Assembly (NCBI GenBank): GCA_902545635.1
Contig: CACCGT010000004.1
Span: 33,833-97,832, forward strand
Direction: 5' to 3'
Length of the DNA: 64,000 bases
From: an uncultured Pelagibacteraceae bacterium
Lineage (GTDB): Bacteria > Pseudomonadota > Alphaproteobacteria > Pelagibacterales > Pelagibacteraceae
Position 1 is the first letter of the stretch; the number at the start of each line of letters is the position of its first letter. The notes under the pieces were generated by a model. It was not told the origin of the DNA. It was given only the letters and a program-made list of their open reading frames with translations, and did not search any database. Shown here one piece after another: positions 42,412 through 52,782 of the stretch. Both the position numbers and the translations under genes were made by a program.

Positions 42412-43869
42412 TTATTCCAAAGCCTTAATTAAAGCTTTTGCTTTATTTACAGTTTCATTAAACTCATTAATTGGTTTGCTATCTGCTACAATTCCTGCAC
42501 CTGATTGCACGTAAAATTTCTTATTTTTAGAAATTGCTGTTCTAAGCGCTATACAAGTGTCAAAATCGCCATTCGCTGAAAAGTAACCAATCCCACCAGC
42601 GTACACTTTTCTTCTTGTTGTTTCTAACTCATCAATAATTTCCATTGCTCTTATTTTTGGTGCACCTGAAACAGTTCCAGCAGGAAAACCAGCCAGCAAA
42701 GTATCAAATTTACCAAATTTTTTATTGAATATACCCTCAACATTGGAAACTATATGCATCACATGAGAATATCTCTCAATTTTAAAGCTTTCAGTTACTT
42801 TAACAGAGTTTATTTTAGAAACTTTTCCAGTATCATTTCTCCCAAGGTCAAGAAGCATTAAGTGTTCAGAAAGCTCTTTTTTATCTTTTAAAAGATCCTT
42901 TTCATAGAATTTATCTTCTTTTTTATTTTTACCTCTAGGCCTTGTTCCAGCAATAGGTCTTATAGTTATCTTATTATCTCTAAGCCTCACAAGTATCTCA
43001 GGGCTTGCACCTATAATTTGGAAATCTTCAAAGTTAAAAAAATACATGAAAGGGGAAGGGTTAGTAATTCGTAATTTTTTATAAATATTTATTGGTTCTT
43101 TATTAAGATCAGTTTCGAACCTTTGACTTAGAACAACTTGAAAAATATCTCCAATTTTAATGTAATTTTTAGCTTTAATTACATTGTCTAAAAATTTTTT
43201 CTTTGAGATGTTTGATTTAATTTTAGGTCTAGAGATATTTGCATTTGATGATTTAATCTTCAAATTATAGTTTGATAAAAAAATCATCTCCTCAATTTCT
43301 TTTTGAATTTGATCATATTTTGCCTCATAATTCTTGATTTTTTCATCAGAAAAACAGTTAACTATAAAAAATAATTTTTTTTCAGCATTATCAAAAACTA
43401 TAAGATTCCTAGGCCTTAATATTCTTGCATCAGGAATTTGAAGATCATTTTTTGTACTATTCGGAATTCTTTCAATATATCTTATTATATCATAAGAGAA
43501 GTATCCCGAAATAATTGAACTAATAGGTGGTAATTCTTTAGGTACTTCAAACTTAAAATCTTCAATTATTTTTTCAATATTATTCTTTGGTTTTCCTTTT
43601 AGTTTCTTTTTTTTGTTTTCATAATTTAAAACGCAGTTATTATTATTAAATTCCCATATTTTATCAGGATTTTTCCCAAATATAGTATATCTGCCTTTTA
43701 TAAAACCCTTTTCAACCGACTCAAAAATGAAACTATTTCTTACATTTAAAAAGTTATTTATTAAATTCTCTATTTCTTTTAATCCATTAGATTTGAATGA
43801 ATAATAAAGAACCTGGTTTTTATTCTTTAAGTGATTTTTCTTGAATAATTTTAGACCAATATTCAACAT
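42412..43869 (-). CDS. trpE: anthranilate synthase component I
   Basis: GDIFQVVLSQRFE, PSPFMYFFNFEDFQIIGASPEILVR, RPIAGTRPRG, FPAGTVSGAPKIRAMEII. Confidence 0.97.
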   Translation of the reverse strand: MLNIGLKLFKKNHLKNKNQVLYYSFKSNGLKEIENLINNFLNVRNSFIFESVEKGFIKGRYTIFGKNPDKIWEFNNNNCVLNYENKKKKLKGKPKNNIEKIIEDFKFEVPKELPPISSIISGYFSYDIIRYIERIPNSTKNDLQIPDARILRPRNLIVFDNAEKKLFFIVNCFSDEKIKNYEAKYDQIQKEIEEMIFLSNYNLKIKSSNANISRPKIKSNISKKKFLDNVIKAKNYIKIGDIFQVVLSQRFETDLNKEPINIYKKLRITNPSPFMYFFNFEDFQIIGASPEILVRLRDNKITIRPIAGTRPRGKNKKEDKFYEKDLLKDKKELSEHLMLLDLGRNDTGKVSKINSVKVTESFKIERYSHVMHIVSNVEGIFNKKFGKFDTLLAGFPAGTVSGAPKIRAMEIIDELETTRRKVYAGGIGYFSANGDFDTCIALRTAISKNKKFYVQSGAGIVADSKPINEFNETVNKAKALIKALE

Positions 43870-45290
43870 TATCTAAAATAATTTTTTACTCTATCAATTG
43901 TCTGATTAAAGATTTTTACTTTATATTTTGAATTTAAAGAAAGATCATACGATGTGTAAATATCATTGATTATATCATTGTTTGATTTAGTTGAATATTC
44001 TTTAATATTATCAGCATTTTTGTCTATATCAGAGTAATAAATACTATTTATTCTTGATAAGTAAACTTTATCTTTTTCTCCAGTTACTAACGTAAAACTT
44101 TTATTTGGCAATGTATAAATAAGATTAACCGACTCCGAGTCAAAAACTTGATTATCATTAAAACTTTCTAATGTGACAGATTTAATATTTTTTTTATCTT
44201 TTGATATTTTAATAAATTCATCGTCGTTAAATTTTTTCTCATCAATTTTTTCAAAAATATTTTTATTAAACTCAAATTTCTTTTTCAAAACTATGTTTTT
44301 TTTTAAATTTTCCAAAAAATAAGGATCATTGAAATTTGGTATTTTTTTTTTGAGATTTGAAATTTCAAATATTAAATAATAATCATTTTTATCGATTAAT
44401 TGTATTTTATCCTCATTTCTTTTAGAGTATATTTCCTGAAGTGTTTCATCTGAATTGTCATTTAATATAAAATTTTTTATCTCATTAGGCTTTAAATTAT
44501 AAACCTCATTAATTTCTTTTATGCTTGATCCATTTAGAATACTGTTTTCAATTTCATCAATTTTCTTGAAAAATTCGTCATTAAATTCATCAATTTCAAT
44601 TAAACTTTTAGGAGTTATTTTCGCATATGAAAAATCAATAAAATCCATTTTTAAAATATCTTGATTATTTTTAATGAAATCATCTATTTCTGAATTTGTT
44701 ACATTCTTATCGTGAACCAAATCAAGGTCTAAAAATTCAATATCAATTTTTTTATTTTCATTAATAAAAATTTTATTTTTTAAAAAATAAGGGGATTTAA
44801 TTCCACCACTTACATATTTAAATAAATTTTTCTTTAATTCTTGGTTTTTTAATGAATTCTCAAAACTAGAGGCTGAAAGATTATTTTCTAACAAAAATTT
44901 TTCATATTTAACTCTCGAAAATTTATTATTTTCATCAAGTAGAATAGAATTAGATCTAATTTTATTTGCTAAGGCTTTCTCAGAGAGAGATAGATTTAAT
45001 TCTTTTATCTCCATTTCGATTAATTTTTCGGATATAAGTTCTGATAAAATTTGTTCTATAATATTATTATCTAAGTTTGCTTTAATAATATCATTAGTAA
45101 GCCTAGACTCATTTATAAAATTTACAAAATCTTTTGATGAAATTGCCTCATTATTAATCTTTGCAACATTGTTAGTGTTCCCTCCGCTAAAGACGCTTCC
45201 CATTCCCCAAAATACAAATGGGATTATAATAATACCAACTAACACCCCAGCTAGTTTAGAATTTGAAAAACCTCTTAATTTACCAATCAT
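43869..45290 (-). CDS. PpiD/SurA-N-like periplasmic folding factor
   Basis: N-terminal MIGKLRGFSNSKLAGVLVGIIIIPFVFWGMGSVF anchor as in PpiD, SurA-N-like helical region; upstream of trpE as in other alphaproteobacteria. Confidence 0.72.
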   Translation of the reverse strand: MIGKLRGFSNSKLAGVLVGIIIIPFVFWGMGSVFSGGNTNNVAKINNEAISSKDFVNFINESRLTNDIIKANLDNNIIEQILSELISEKLIEMEIKELNLSLSEKALANKIRSNSILLDENNKFSRVKYEKFLLENNLSASSFENSLKNQELKKNLFKYVSGGIKSPYFLKNKIFINENKKIDIEFLDLDLVHDKNVTNSEIDDFIKNNQDILKMDFIDFSYAKITPKSLIEIDEFNDEFFKKIDEIENSILNGSSIKEINEVYNLKPNEIKNFILNDNSDETLQEIYSKRNEDKIQLIDKNDYYLIFEISNLKKKIPNFNDPYFLENLKKNIVLKKKFEFNKNIFEKIDEKKFNDDEFIKISKDKKNIKSVTLESFNDNQVFDSESVNLIYTLPNKSFTLVTGEKDKVYLSRINSIYYSDIDKNADNIKEYSTKSNNDIINDIYTSYDLSLNSKYKVKIFNQTIDRVKNYFR

Positions 45291-45351
45291 ATTATATAGT
45301 CTTTATTTATTGATCTAAAAAAAAATAAACATATAAATTATATTAATCAGT

Positions 45352-46098
45352 ATGACAAATAATAATATGTATTTCGTGGCTAACTGGAAGATGTTTGGGT
45401 CAATTAAGTTAGTTAATTCATTAAATAACGTAATTAGTTACTCAAAAAATAACAAACACAAGGCTAAGATTATATATTGCCCACCATACACTTTGCTTAA
45501 ATCTTTTTTTGATAAAACTAAAAATTCAAAAATTGAGATAGGCGCACAGGATTGTCATGTAAATTCAAATTATGGACCATTTACTGGAGCTATAAGCTCA
45601 AAAATGATAAAAGATTTAGGAGCTAAATTTGTTATAATTGGACACTCTGAGACTAGAGAGGAAAATGATAATAAAAAAATTAATTTAAAAATAAAATCTG
45701 CACTTAATAATAATTTAAATGTTATTTTTTGCATAGGTGAAAAGCTAATTGATAAAAAAAAAAATAGAACTAAGTTTGTTTTAAAGAAACAATTATTAGA
45801 GGGTTTAAAAAATTTAAATAAATTGAGTAAAGTTATAATAGCCTATGAACCTGTTTGGTCCATAGGCACAGGAATTATTCCAACTGAAAATAATCTAATA
45901 AAAAATATTAAATTTATTAAAGACACTCTAAAGAAATCAAAAAAATTTTCGAAGTCTAAAGTTTTGTATGGAGGCTCTGTTAACCCAAAAAATATTAAAA
46001 ATTTAATGAGAATCGATAATATTGACGGCTTTTTGGTAGGTGGCGCATCCACTAATGAAAAAATATTTATTGATATAATGAAAAAATCAATTATTTAA
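45352..46098 (+). CDS. tpiA: triosephosphate isomerase
   Basis: VANWKMFGS, VIIGHSETREE, IIAYEPVWSIGTG, YGGSVNPKN. Confidence 0.97.
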   Translation: MTNNNMYFVANWKMFGSIKLVNSLNNVISYSKNNKHKAKIIYCPPYTLLKSFFDKTKNSKIEIGAQDCHVNSNYGPFTGAISSKMIKDLGAKFVIIGHSETREENDNKKINLKIKSALNNNLNVIFCIGEKLIDKKKNRTKFVLKKQLLEGLKNLNKLSKVIIAYEPVWSIGTGIIPTENNLIKNIKFIKDTLKKSKKFSKSKVLYGGSVNPKNIKNLMRIDNIDGFLVGGASTNEKIFIDIMKKSII

Positions 46099-46103
46099 GC
46101 TTC

Positions 46104-46406
46104 GTGGAAAACATACTGTTAATTATAAATATAATATTAGCTGCAATACTGGTATTGTTAGTCTTGTTCCAAAAGTCTGAAGGTGGAGCCCTTGGTATTG
46201 GTGTTTCTCAAGATAATTTTATGTTTTCAAGATCAGCAGGAAATTTTATGACTAAAGCAACAGCAATTGTTGCAACATTATTCATAATTTGCAGTCTAGG
46301 TTTGACAATTATTTCAAGAGGAGATCTTCCTTCAAATACGTCAGTTATTGATAAAATTGAGGAAAATGCAGATGAAGCTCCAAAATTACCTGAAAATAAT
46401 AATTAA
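46104..46406 (+). CDS. secG: preprotein translocase subunit SecG (GTG start)
   Basis: LVLLVLFQKSEGGALGIGVSQDNFMFSRSAGNFMTKATAIVATLFIICSLGL. Confidence 0.93.
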   Translation: MENILLIINIILAAILVLLVLFQKSEGGALGIGVSQDNFMFSRSAGNFMTKATAIVATLFIICSLGLTIISRGDLPSNTSVIDKIEENADEAPKLPENNN

Positions 46407-46446
46407 TACTTTTATTTTTCTAAATCATTAGCTATAACATAATTCC

Positions 46447-48069
46447 ATGGCGCGATATATATTTGTCACTGGCGGCGTGGTTTCATCACTTGGAAAAGGT
46501 TTGTCATCAGCTTCACTTGGTTATTTGTTAAGATCTCAAGGTTATAAAGTGAGAATAAGAAAAATGGATCCATATTTGAATGTTGATCCGGGAACTATGA
46601 GTCCATTTCAACATGGGGAAGTTTTTGTAACTGATGATGGTGCTGAAACTGATCTGGATTTAGGACATTATGAGAGATTCACAGATATCTCAGCAAAACA
46701 ATCTGACAATATAACAACAGGTAGAATATACAGTGACATAATTAAAAAAGAGAGAAGAGGTGGTTATCTAGGAAAAACTGTTCAAGTTATACCTCATGTA
46801 ACAGATAGAATAAAAGAGTTTATTAAAAAGGATATTACAAATGAAGATTTTGTTATTTGTGAGATTGGAGGAACAGTAGGTGATATTGAAAGTTTACCAT
46901 TTCTAGAGGCCATAAGACAATTTTCAAATGATAATGGTAGATCAAAATCTTTATTTATTCATCTAACCTTTGTTCCTTTTTTAAAATCATCAGATGAAAT
47001 TAAGACAAAACCAACTCAACACTCTGTAAAAGAGTTAAGAAGTATAGGAATTCAGCCTGACATCGTTATCTGTAGATCTCAACAATCAATTCCTTTAGAT
47101 CAAAGAAGAAAAATATCATTATTCTGCAATGTAGATATCAACAATGTTATCGAAACAGTTGATGTAAAAACTATTTATGAAGCTCCAATAAGTTTTTTTA
47201 ATCAAAAATTAGATAAGCAAGTATTAAAATATTTTAAAATTAAATCCAAAAAAAGACCAAACTTATTACCCTGGAAAAAAATAACCAAGATAGTTTTAAA
47301 TACAAAAAAAATAATTAACATTGCAATAATTGGAAAATATGTAAATCTTAAAGATGCTTACAAGTCTCTAGACGAAGCTCTTACTCATGGAGGAATTTCT
47401 AACAAAATTAAAGTAAATTTGGTAAGAATTGAATCAGATAAACTTAGATCAAATGAAATTCGGTATAAATTAAAAAATGTTGCAGGAGTGTTGATACCTG
47501 GTGGATTTGGCAAGAGAGGCACAGAAGGAAAAATAGAAGCAATTAAATATGCAAGACAAAAAAAAATACCTTTTTTAGGAATCTGTTTTGGAATGCAAAT
47601 GGCAATGGTGGAATTTGCAAGAAATGTTTTGAAAATAAAAAAAGCTGGATCAAGTGAATTAGATAAAAATTGCTTTCCAGTAATTGGTTTGATTGATCAA
47701 TGGAGTAAAGATGGAAAAATAATCAAAGGTACTGACAAAAATCTTGGAGGAACAATGAGATTAGGCCTTTATGATGCTAAACTGAGAAATAATTCTGCCA
47801 TAAAAAATATTTATAAATGTAAAGTAATTAACGAGAGACATAGACACAGATATGAGGTCAATATTAACTTGATGGAGCAATTTGAAAAAAAGGGTTTGAT
47901 ATTTTCTGGAGTTTCTCCAGATAATAAATTACCAGAGATTATTGAATTAAAAAACCATCCATGGTTCATTGGTGTTCAATTTCATCCAGAATTTAAATCT
48001 AGACCTTTAAATCCTCATCCACTATTCTCGTCATTTATTAAAGCTGCAAAGTCACATAATGGAAAATAA
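46447..48069 (+). CDS. pyrG: CTP synthase
   Basis: YIFVTGGVVSSLGKGLSSASLG, MDPYLNVDPGTMSPFQHGEVFVTDDGAETDLDLGHYERF, FLGICFGMQMA. Confidence 0.98.
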   Translation: MARYIFVTGGVVSSLGKGLSSASLGYLLRSQGYKVRIRKMDPYLNVDPGTMSPFQHGEVFVTDDGAETDLDLGHYERFTDISAKQSDNITTGRIYSDIIKKERRGGYLGKTVQVIPHVTDRIKEFIKKDITNEDFVICEIGGTVGDIESLPFLEAIRQFSNDNGRSKSLFIHLTFVPFLKSSDEIKTKPTQHSVKELRSIGIQPDIVICRSQQSIPLDQRRKISLFCNVDINNVIETVDVKTIYEAPISFFNQKLDKQVLKYFKIKSKKRPNLLPWKKITKIVLNTKKIINIAIIGKYVNLKDAYKSLDEALTHGGISNKIKVNLVRIESDKLRSNEIRYKLKNVAGVLIPGGFGKRGTEGKIEAIKYARQKKIPFLGICFGMQMAMVEFARNVLKIKKAGSSELDKNCFPVIGLIDQWSKDGKIIKGTDKNLGGTMRLGLYDAKLRNNSAIKNIYKCKVINERHRHRYEVNINLMEQFEKKGLIFSGVSPDNKLPEIIELKNHPWFIGVQFHPEFKSRPLNPHPLFSSFIKAAKSHNGK

Positions 48070-48883
48070 AGTAATAAATTGTAATGGAATAGAAATTTCA
48101 AACAAAAACAAAATATGTTTAATTTCAGGACCTTGCCAGCTTGAGACTGAGCAACATGCTTTAGACATGGCAGGAAAAATTAAAGAGATTACAAATAAAT
48201 ATAATATTGGTTTTATTTATAAAACTTCATTTGATAAAGCAAATAGAACAAGTCTTAAAGGTAAACGTGGAGCAGGATTAGATAATTCATTACCTATATT
48301 TGATAGAATTAAAAAAGATATAAATGTACCAGTTCTGACCGACATACATAATCAAGAACAATGTTCTATAGTTGCACCTCATGTAGATGTACTCCAAATA
48401 CCTGCTTTTCTGTGTAGACAAACAGACTTGTTAATTGCAGCAGCTAAAACAAATAAAATTATTAATGTAAAGAAAGGGCAATTTCTTGCTCCATGGGATA
48501 TGATCAATGTAACAAAAAAAATTTCAGAGAGTGGAAATGAAAATATTTTAGTCACAGAGCGAGGTGCTAGCTTTGGCTATAATACATTAGTATCAGATAT
48601 GAGATCTATTCCAATTATGGCCAAGAATGGTTACCCAGTAGTTTTTGACGGTACTCATTCAGTTCAGCAGCCTGGCGGCCTAGGTGAAAAAAGTGGTGGT
48701 CAGAGAGAATTTGTTGAATATCTGTCAAGGGCAGCTACTGCCGTAGGCATAGCAGCTATTTTTTTAGAAACGCACCAAGATCCTGATAATGCTCCATCAG
48801 ATGGTCCTAATATGGTGCCTTTAGACAAATTAGACGAGCTAATTAATCAAATTGTGGAAATTGATAATTTAGTTAAAAAATAA
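48059..48883 (+). CDS. kdsA: 3-deoxy-8-phosphooctulonate (KDO-8-P) synthase
   Basis: LISGPCQLE, YKTSFDKANRTS, ERGASFGYNTLVSDMRSI, VFDGTHSVQQPGG. Confidence 0.97.
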   Translation: MENKVINCNGIEISNKNKICLISGPCQLETEQHALDMAGKIKEITNKYNIGFIYKTSFDKANRTSLKGKRGAGLDNSLPIFDRIKKDINVPVLTDIHNQEQCSIVAPHVDVLQIPAFLCRQTDLLIAAAKTNKIINVKKGQFLAPWDMINVTKKISESGNENILVTERGASFGYNTLVSDMRSIPIMAKNGYPVVFDGTHSVQQPGGLGEKSGGQREFVEYLSRAATAVGIAAIFLETHQDPDNAPSDGPNMVPLDKLDELINQIVEIDNLVKK

Positions 48884-48886
48884 CAA

Positions 48887-50146
48887 ATGAGCAAAATCAT
48901 ACGAGTCGTTGCAAGACAGGTATATGACAGCAGAGGAAATCCTACGATTGAGGCTGAAGTATTTTCTAATAATTTTAGCGCATCGGCTATTTGTCCCTCA
49001 GGTGCATCAACGGGCACTTTTGAAGCTTATGAAAAAAGAGACAAAAGTAATAAAAAATATTTAGGAAAAAGTGTTTTAATACCAGTTGCGACTGTGAATA
49101 GATTAATTTCAAAAAAGTTGAAAAATTTGAATATTCATGACCAAGAAAGAATAGATAGTATCCTTATAAAGTTGGATGGTACAAAACAAAAAACTAAATT
49201 AGGCGCAAATACAATATTAGCTGTATCAATGGCTGCAAAAAAGCTCTCAGCAAAAGTTAAAAAAATACCATTATATAAAAACTTTATAGTGAAAAAAAAC
49301 TTTAAACTTCCTTTTCCGTTAATGAATATTATAAACGGTGGAGCGCATGCAGATAATGGTCTTAGAATTCAAGAATTTATGATTAGACCTGATAAAGCAA
49401 GATCTTTTAATGATGCTGTTCGAATGTGTTTTTTGGTAATTAACAATTTAAAAAAACTACTTAAAAAAGCTGGTCATTCTATTAATGTTGGTGACGAAGG
49501 AGGTTTTGCACCAATGATAAGTGACAATGAAAGTGCGCTCAAACTTATTGTTGAAGCAATCAAAAAATCTGGTTTTAAAAATGGTAAAGATATATCTATT
49601 TGTTTAGACGTGGCAGCTAATGAATTAGTAAAAAAAGGAAAATACTCAATTCATTCTAAAAAATATATTAGTGTTGATAATTCAATAAATAAATATTTAA
49701 ATTTAATTAAAAAATATCAGATTAAATCAGTAGAGGACCCATTTGGTGAAGATGATTGGAAAGCATGGACTAAATTTTTAAATAAATCTAAAAATAAAAC
49801 ACAAATTGTAGGAGATGATCTTTTTGTTACTAATCTTGAGAGATTAAAAGTAGGATTTCTAAATTTATCAGCAAACAGTATTTTGATAAAATTGAATCAA
49901 ATTGGAACTGTTACAGAAACTTTAGAAGTTATTAAATTTGCCCAATTAATAGGTTTTAAAACAATTATTTCTCACAGATCAGGTGATACTGAAGATACAT
50001 TTATTGCAGATTTAGCTGTGGGCACAAACTCAAATCAGATCAAAACTGGTTCTTTAGCAAGATCAGAGAGAATTGCCAAATATAATCAACTTATTCGTAT
50101 TGAAGAAGATCTTGGTAGATCTGCAAAAATGAATAAAATTAACTAA
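48887..50146 (+). CDS. eno: enolase
   Basis: RQVYDSRGNPTIEAEV, PSGASTGTFEAYEKRD, VGDEGGFAPM, ISHRSGDTEDTFIADLAVG. Confidence 0.98.
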   Translation: MSKIIRVVARQVYDSRGNPTIEAEVFSNNFSASAICPSGASTGTFEAYEKRDKSNKKYLGKSVLIPVATVNRLISKKLKNLNIHDQERIDSILIKLDGTKQKTKLGANTILAVSMAAKKLSAKVKKIPLYKNFIVKKNFKLPFPLMNIINGGAHADNGLRIQEFMIRPDKARSFNDAVRMCFLVINNLKKLLKKAGHSINVGDEGGFAPMISDNESALKLIVEAIKKSGFKNGKDISICLDVAANELVKKGKYSIHSKKYISVDNSINKYLNLIKKYQIKSVEDPFGEDDWKAWTKFLNKSKNKTQIVGDDLFVTNLERLKVGFLNLSANSILIKLNQIGTVTETLEVIKFAQLIGFKTIISHRSGDTEDTFIADLAVGTNSNQIKTGSLARSERIAKYNQLIRIEEDLGRSAKMNKIN

Positions 50147-50454
50147 TGTTAGATAAATTAAAAAAAAATTATTTTATTTTAATTGTTACTTTCCTTTTTA
50201 CATACTTCTTCTTTAATTTGTTAGATGGAGAAAGAGGATTAATTTCATATATGGAAAAGAAAGAAATTTATGAACAACTTAAAAACGATCAAAATGTATT
50301 AACAAATAAAATATTAGATATAGAGCATAAAAATTCACTATTAACTGAAAATATTGATTTAGATTTCATAGAAATATTAATTAGAGAGAAGTTTTTATTT
50401 GGAAAAGAGGGAGAGACTACCTATATAATTAAGTATAATGGAAATAAAAAATAG
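50146..50454 (+). CDS. ftsB: FtsB/DivIC-family septum formation initiator
   Basis: Short single-TM coiled-coil protein ([31 protein letters not shown]...[17 protein letters not shown]) directly after eno. Confidence 0.78.
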   Translation: MLDKLKKNYFILIVTFLFTYFFFNLLDGERGLISYMEKKEIYEQLKNDQNVLTNKILDIEHKNSLLTENIDLDFIEILIREKFLFGKEGETTYIIKYNGNKK

Positions 50455-51370
50455 ACCAAGACATCCTGAAAAAGTTAATAAACCTGTTAATCCTCTTAAA
50501 AAGAAACCTGACTGGATAAGATCAAAACTATTAAATAGTAAAGAATTTTTTTTAACTAAGACTGTTGTTAATAAGGATAATCTGGTAACTGTTTGCCAAG
50601 AAGCAAACTGCCCCAATATAACTGAATGTTGGAGTAAAAGGCACGCAACTTTAATGATAATGGGTGATACCTGCACAAGAGCCTGTGCTTTTTGTGATGT
50701 AAAAACTGGCAAACCAGAAAAGCTTGATGAATTTGAACCTTTTAAAATTGCAAATGCAGTAAATAAATTGAACCTAAGGCACGTAGTTATAACTTCAGTA
50801 GATAGAGACGACCTTTCCGATGGAGGTTCAAATCATTTTCATGATGTTATTGTTGCAACAAGAAAAAAAAATCCGAACACAACAATTGAAGTCCTTACAC
50901 CTGATTTTTTAAGAAAAGGTGAGGCTTATAAAAAAGTGCTAGAGGCAAATCCTGATGTGTTTAACCATAACATTGAAACTGTACCTAGTCTGTATGTTAA
51001 AGTAAGACCTGGGGCTAGATATTTTGGATCATTAGAGCTTTTAAAAAATTCAAAAAAATTTAACAAAAATGTTTATACAAAGTCAGGGATAATGGTTGGT
51101 TTTGGAGAAACAAAAGATGAAATAATTCAAGTTATGGATGATTTAAGATCTGCAGATGTTGATTTCTTAACAATTGGTCAATATTTACAACCATCAGTTA
51201 AACATTTTCCTTTAAATAGATATTACCATCCAGATGAGTTTGAAGAATTGGGAAAAATAGCTAAAGCGAAGGGATTTTTGTTAGTATCCTCATCTCCTTT
51301 AACCAGATCCTCATATCATGCAGATGAAGATTTTATTAAATTAAAAAAAAATATAAAAAATATTAATTAA
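50438..51370 (+). CDS. lipA: lipoyl synthase
   Basis: [41 protein letters not shown] (two 4Fe-4S motifs). Confidence 0.98.
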   Translation: MEIKNRPRHPEKVNKPVNPLKKKPDWIRSKLLNSKEFFLTKTVVNKDNLVTVCQEANCPNITECWSKRHATLMIMGDTCTRACAFCDVKTGKPEKLDEFEPFKIANAVNKLNLRHVVITSVDRDDLSDGGSNHFHDVIVATRKKNPNTTIEVLTPDFLRKGEAYKKVLEANPDVFNHNIETVPSLYVKVRPGARYFGSLELLKNSKKFNKNVYTKSGIMVGFGETKDEIIQVMDDLRSADVDFLTIGQYLQPSVKHFPLNRYYHPDEFEELGKIAKAKGFLLVSSSPLTRSSYHADEDFIKLKKNIKNIN

Positions 51371-51807
51371 TGCCCAAAGCATCAGTTAAGAGATTAATTG
51401 ATAATAAAAAGGATAAGTTAATTGACTTTGTTCTAGATATTGAAAAATATCCTGAGTTTGTTCCTTTTTGTCAAGGATCAAAAGTATATGAAAGAAAACA
51501 AAAAGGAGATCTCACATTTATTATTGCTGATCTTACGATAGGTAAAGGCCCTTTTGTAGATACTTACAAAAGTGATGTGAAATTCAATAAGAAAGAAGAT
51601 ACAATCTTTGTCACTAATATTGATGGTCCTTTAAATTATTTAGAAAATAATTGGAAATTTGTAAAAAAAGGAGAATTAACAGAAGTTACTTTTGATGTTG
51701 ATTTTGAAATTAAAAATAAATTTTTAAATATTCTAATGACTAAATCATTTCAATTTGGTCTTGATAAAATTGCTGATGCATTTCAGAAAAGAGCTGAAAG
51801 TTTATAA
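51370..51807 (+). CDS. RatA/Coq10-type START-domain (SRPBCC) protein
   Basis: LVLDIEKYPEFVPFCQGSKVYERK-like core; immediately follows lipA. Confidence 0.85.
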   Translation: MPKASVKRLIDNKKDKLIDFVLDIEKYPEFVPFCQGSKVYERKQKGDLTFIIADLTIGKGPFVDTYKSDVKFNKKEDTIFVTNIDGPLNYLENNWKFVKKGELTEVTFDVDFEIKNKFLNILMTKSFQFGLDKIADAFQKRAESL

Positions 51808-51820
51808 TATTTAAAAAAAT

Positions 51821-52291
51821 TCATATAGTATTCAAAATCATTTTAAGAGCCTCTTTTACTGTAGCTTTTTGAATTGAAATTCTTCTTTTATTTTTGAATA
51901 AATTTTTTCTGATAATTGTTTTGTCACCTTTTTTTAGACCTATATAAACTAATCCGACTGGTTTTTCTTTAGTTCCTCCATTTGGTCCAGCTACACCTGT
52001 AATAGAAATTGATATATTTGACTTACTAATTCTACTTAAATTTTTGACCATAGATAAACATGTTTCGTAACTTACGGCCCCATATTTTGTAATAGTTCTT
52101 TTTGGAACTTTAAGTACTTTTACCTTTGTATTATTTGAATAAGTTACTAATCCCAAATTAAAAACTTTAGATGATCCACTTATTGAAGTTATGGTACTTG
52201 CTAAAAGTCCTCCAGTACACGATTCAGCAAATGAAACAGTATATTTTTTTTTAGTTAATAATTTTATAATCTTTAAAGATAAATTATTCAT
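51821..52291 (-). CDS. CinA C-terminal-domain protein (nicotinamide-nucleotide amidase)
   Basis: YTVSFAESCTGGLLASTITSISGSSKVFNLGLVTYSN, SITGVAGPNGGTKEKPVGLVYIGL. Start at MNNLSLK preferred over ORF-track 52345. Confidence 0.92.
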   Translation of the reverse strand: MNNLSLKIIKLLTKKKYTVSFAESCTGGLLASTITSISGSSKVFNLGLVTYSNNTKVKVLKVPKRTITKYGAVSYETCLSMVKNLSRISKSNISISITGVAGPNGGTKEKPVGLVYIGLKKGDKTIIRKNLFKNKRRISIQKATVKEALKMILNTI

Positions 52292-52782
52292 GTCGTTATA
52301 ATCATGTAAAAGACAAGAATAGCAACAACATATAAACCTGCACAAACATCGTCCATTATAACACCAAAGCTGTTTTTAAAATTCTTATCGTAATAACTTA
52401 CAGGGTAGGGTTTTGCGATATCAAAAATTCTAAATAAAATAAACATTATGAAATAAAATGTCAGCACTCTTGCAGGACTTGTTGGTTCTGAGTGAGCAAT
52501 TTCATATAGACATATTGGTATTGATTGACCAATGAACTCATCAACAACAACTTCTTTTGGATCTTTATTTGTTAAGTCTTTAACAAATAAATTAACCGCA
52601 AACAGCGATATTATAAAAATAACAACTAAAAAAAATAAAAATATATCTGCAGGAACTGAAAGCATATGAAATAAAATATATAAAAAAATGACCGTAATTA
52701 AGGATGCATAGCTACCAGGTATTTTTGGTAATTTTCCAATACCAAACATTGTAACAAATGCTGTATTTATAATTTTAAGCAT
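52288..52782 (-). CDS. pgpA: phosphatidylglycerophosphatase A
   Basis: GIGKLPKIPGSYASL, VVDEFIGQSIPI, FRIFDIAKPYPVSYYDKNFKNSFGVIMDDVCAGLY. Confidence 0.93.
   Translation of the reverse strand: MLKIINTAFVTMFGIGKLPKIPGSYASLITVIFLYILFHMLSVPADIFLFFLVVIFIISLFAVNLFVKDLTNKDPKEVVVDEFIGQSIPICLYEIAHSEPTSPARVLTFYFIMFILFRIFDIAKPYPVSYYDKNFKNSFGVIMDDVCAGLYVVAILVFYMIITT

Noticed and set aside
51370-51807. Possible toxin of a toxin-antitoxin system (RatA-like)
   Set aside because: No antitoxin partner; the lipA-adjacent START-domain protein is a conserved Coq10/RatA-type housekeeping gene.
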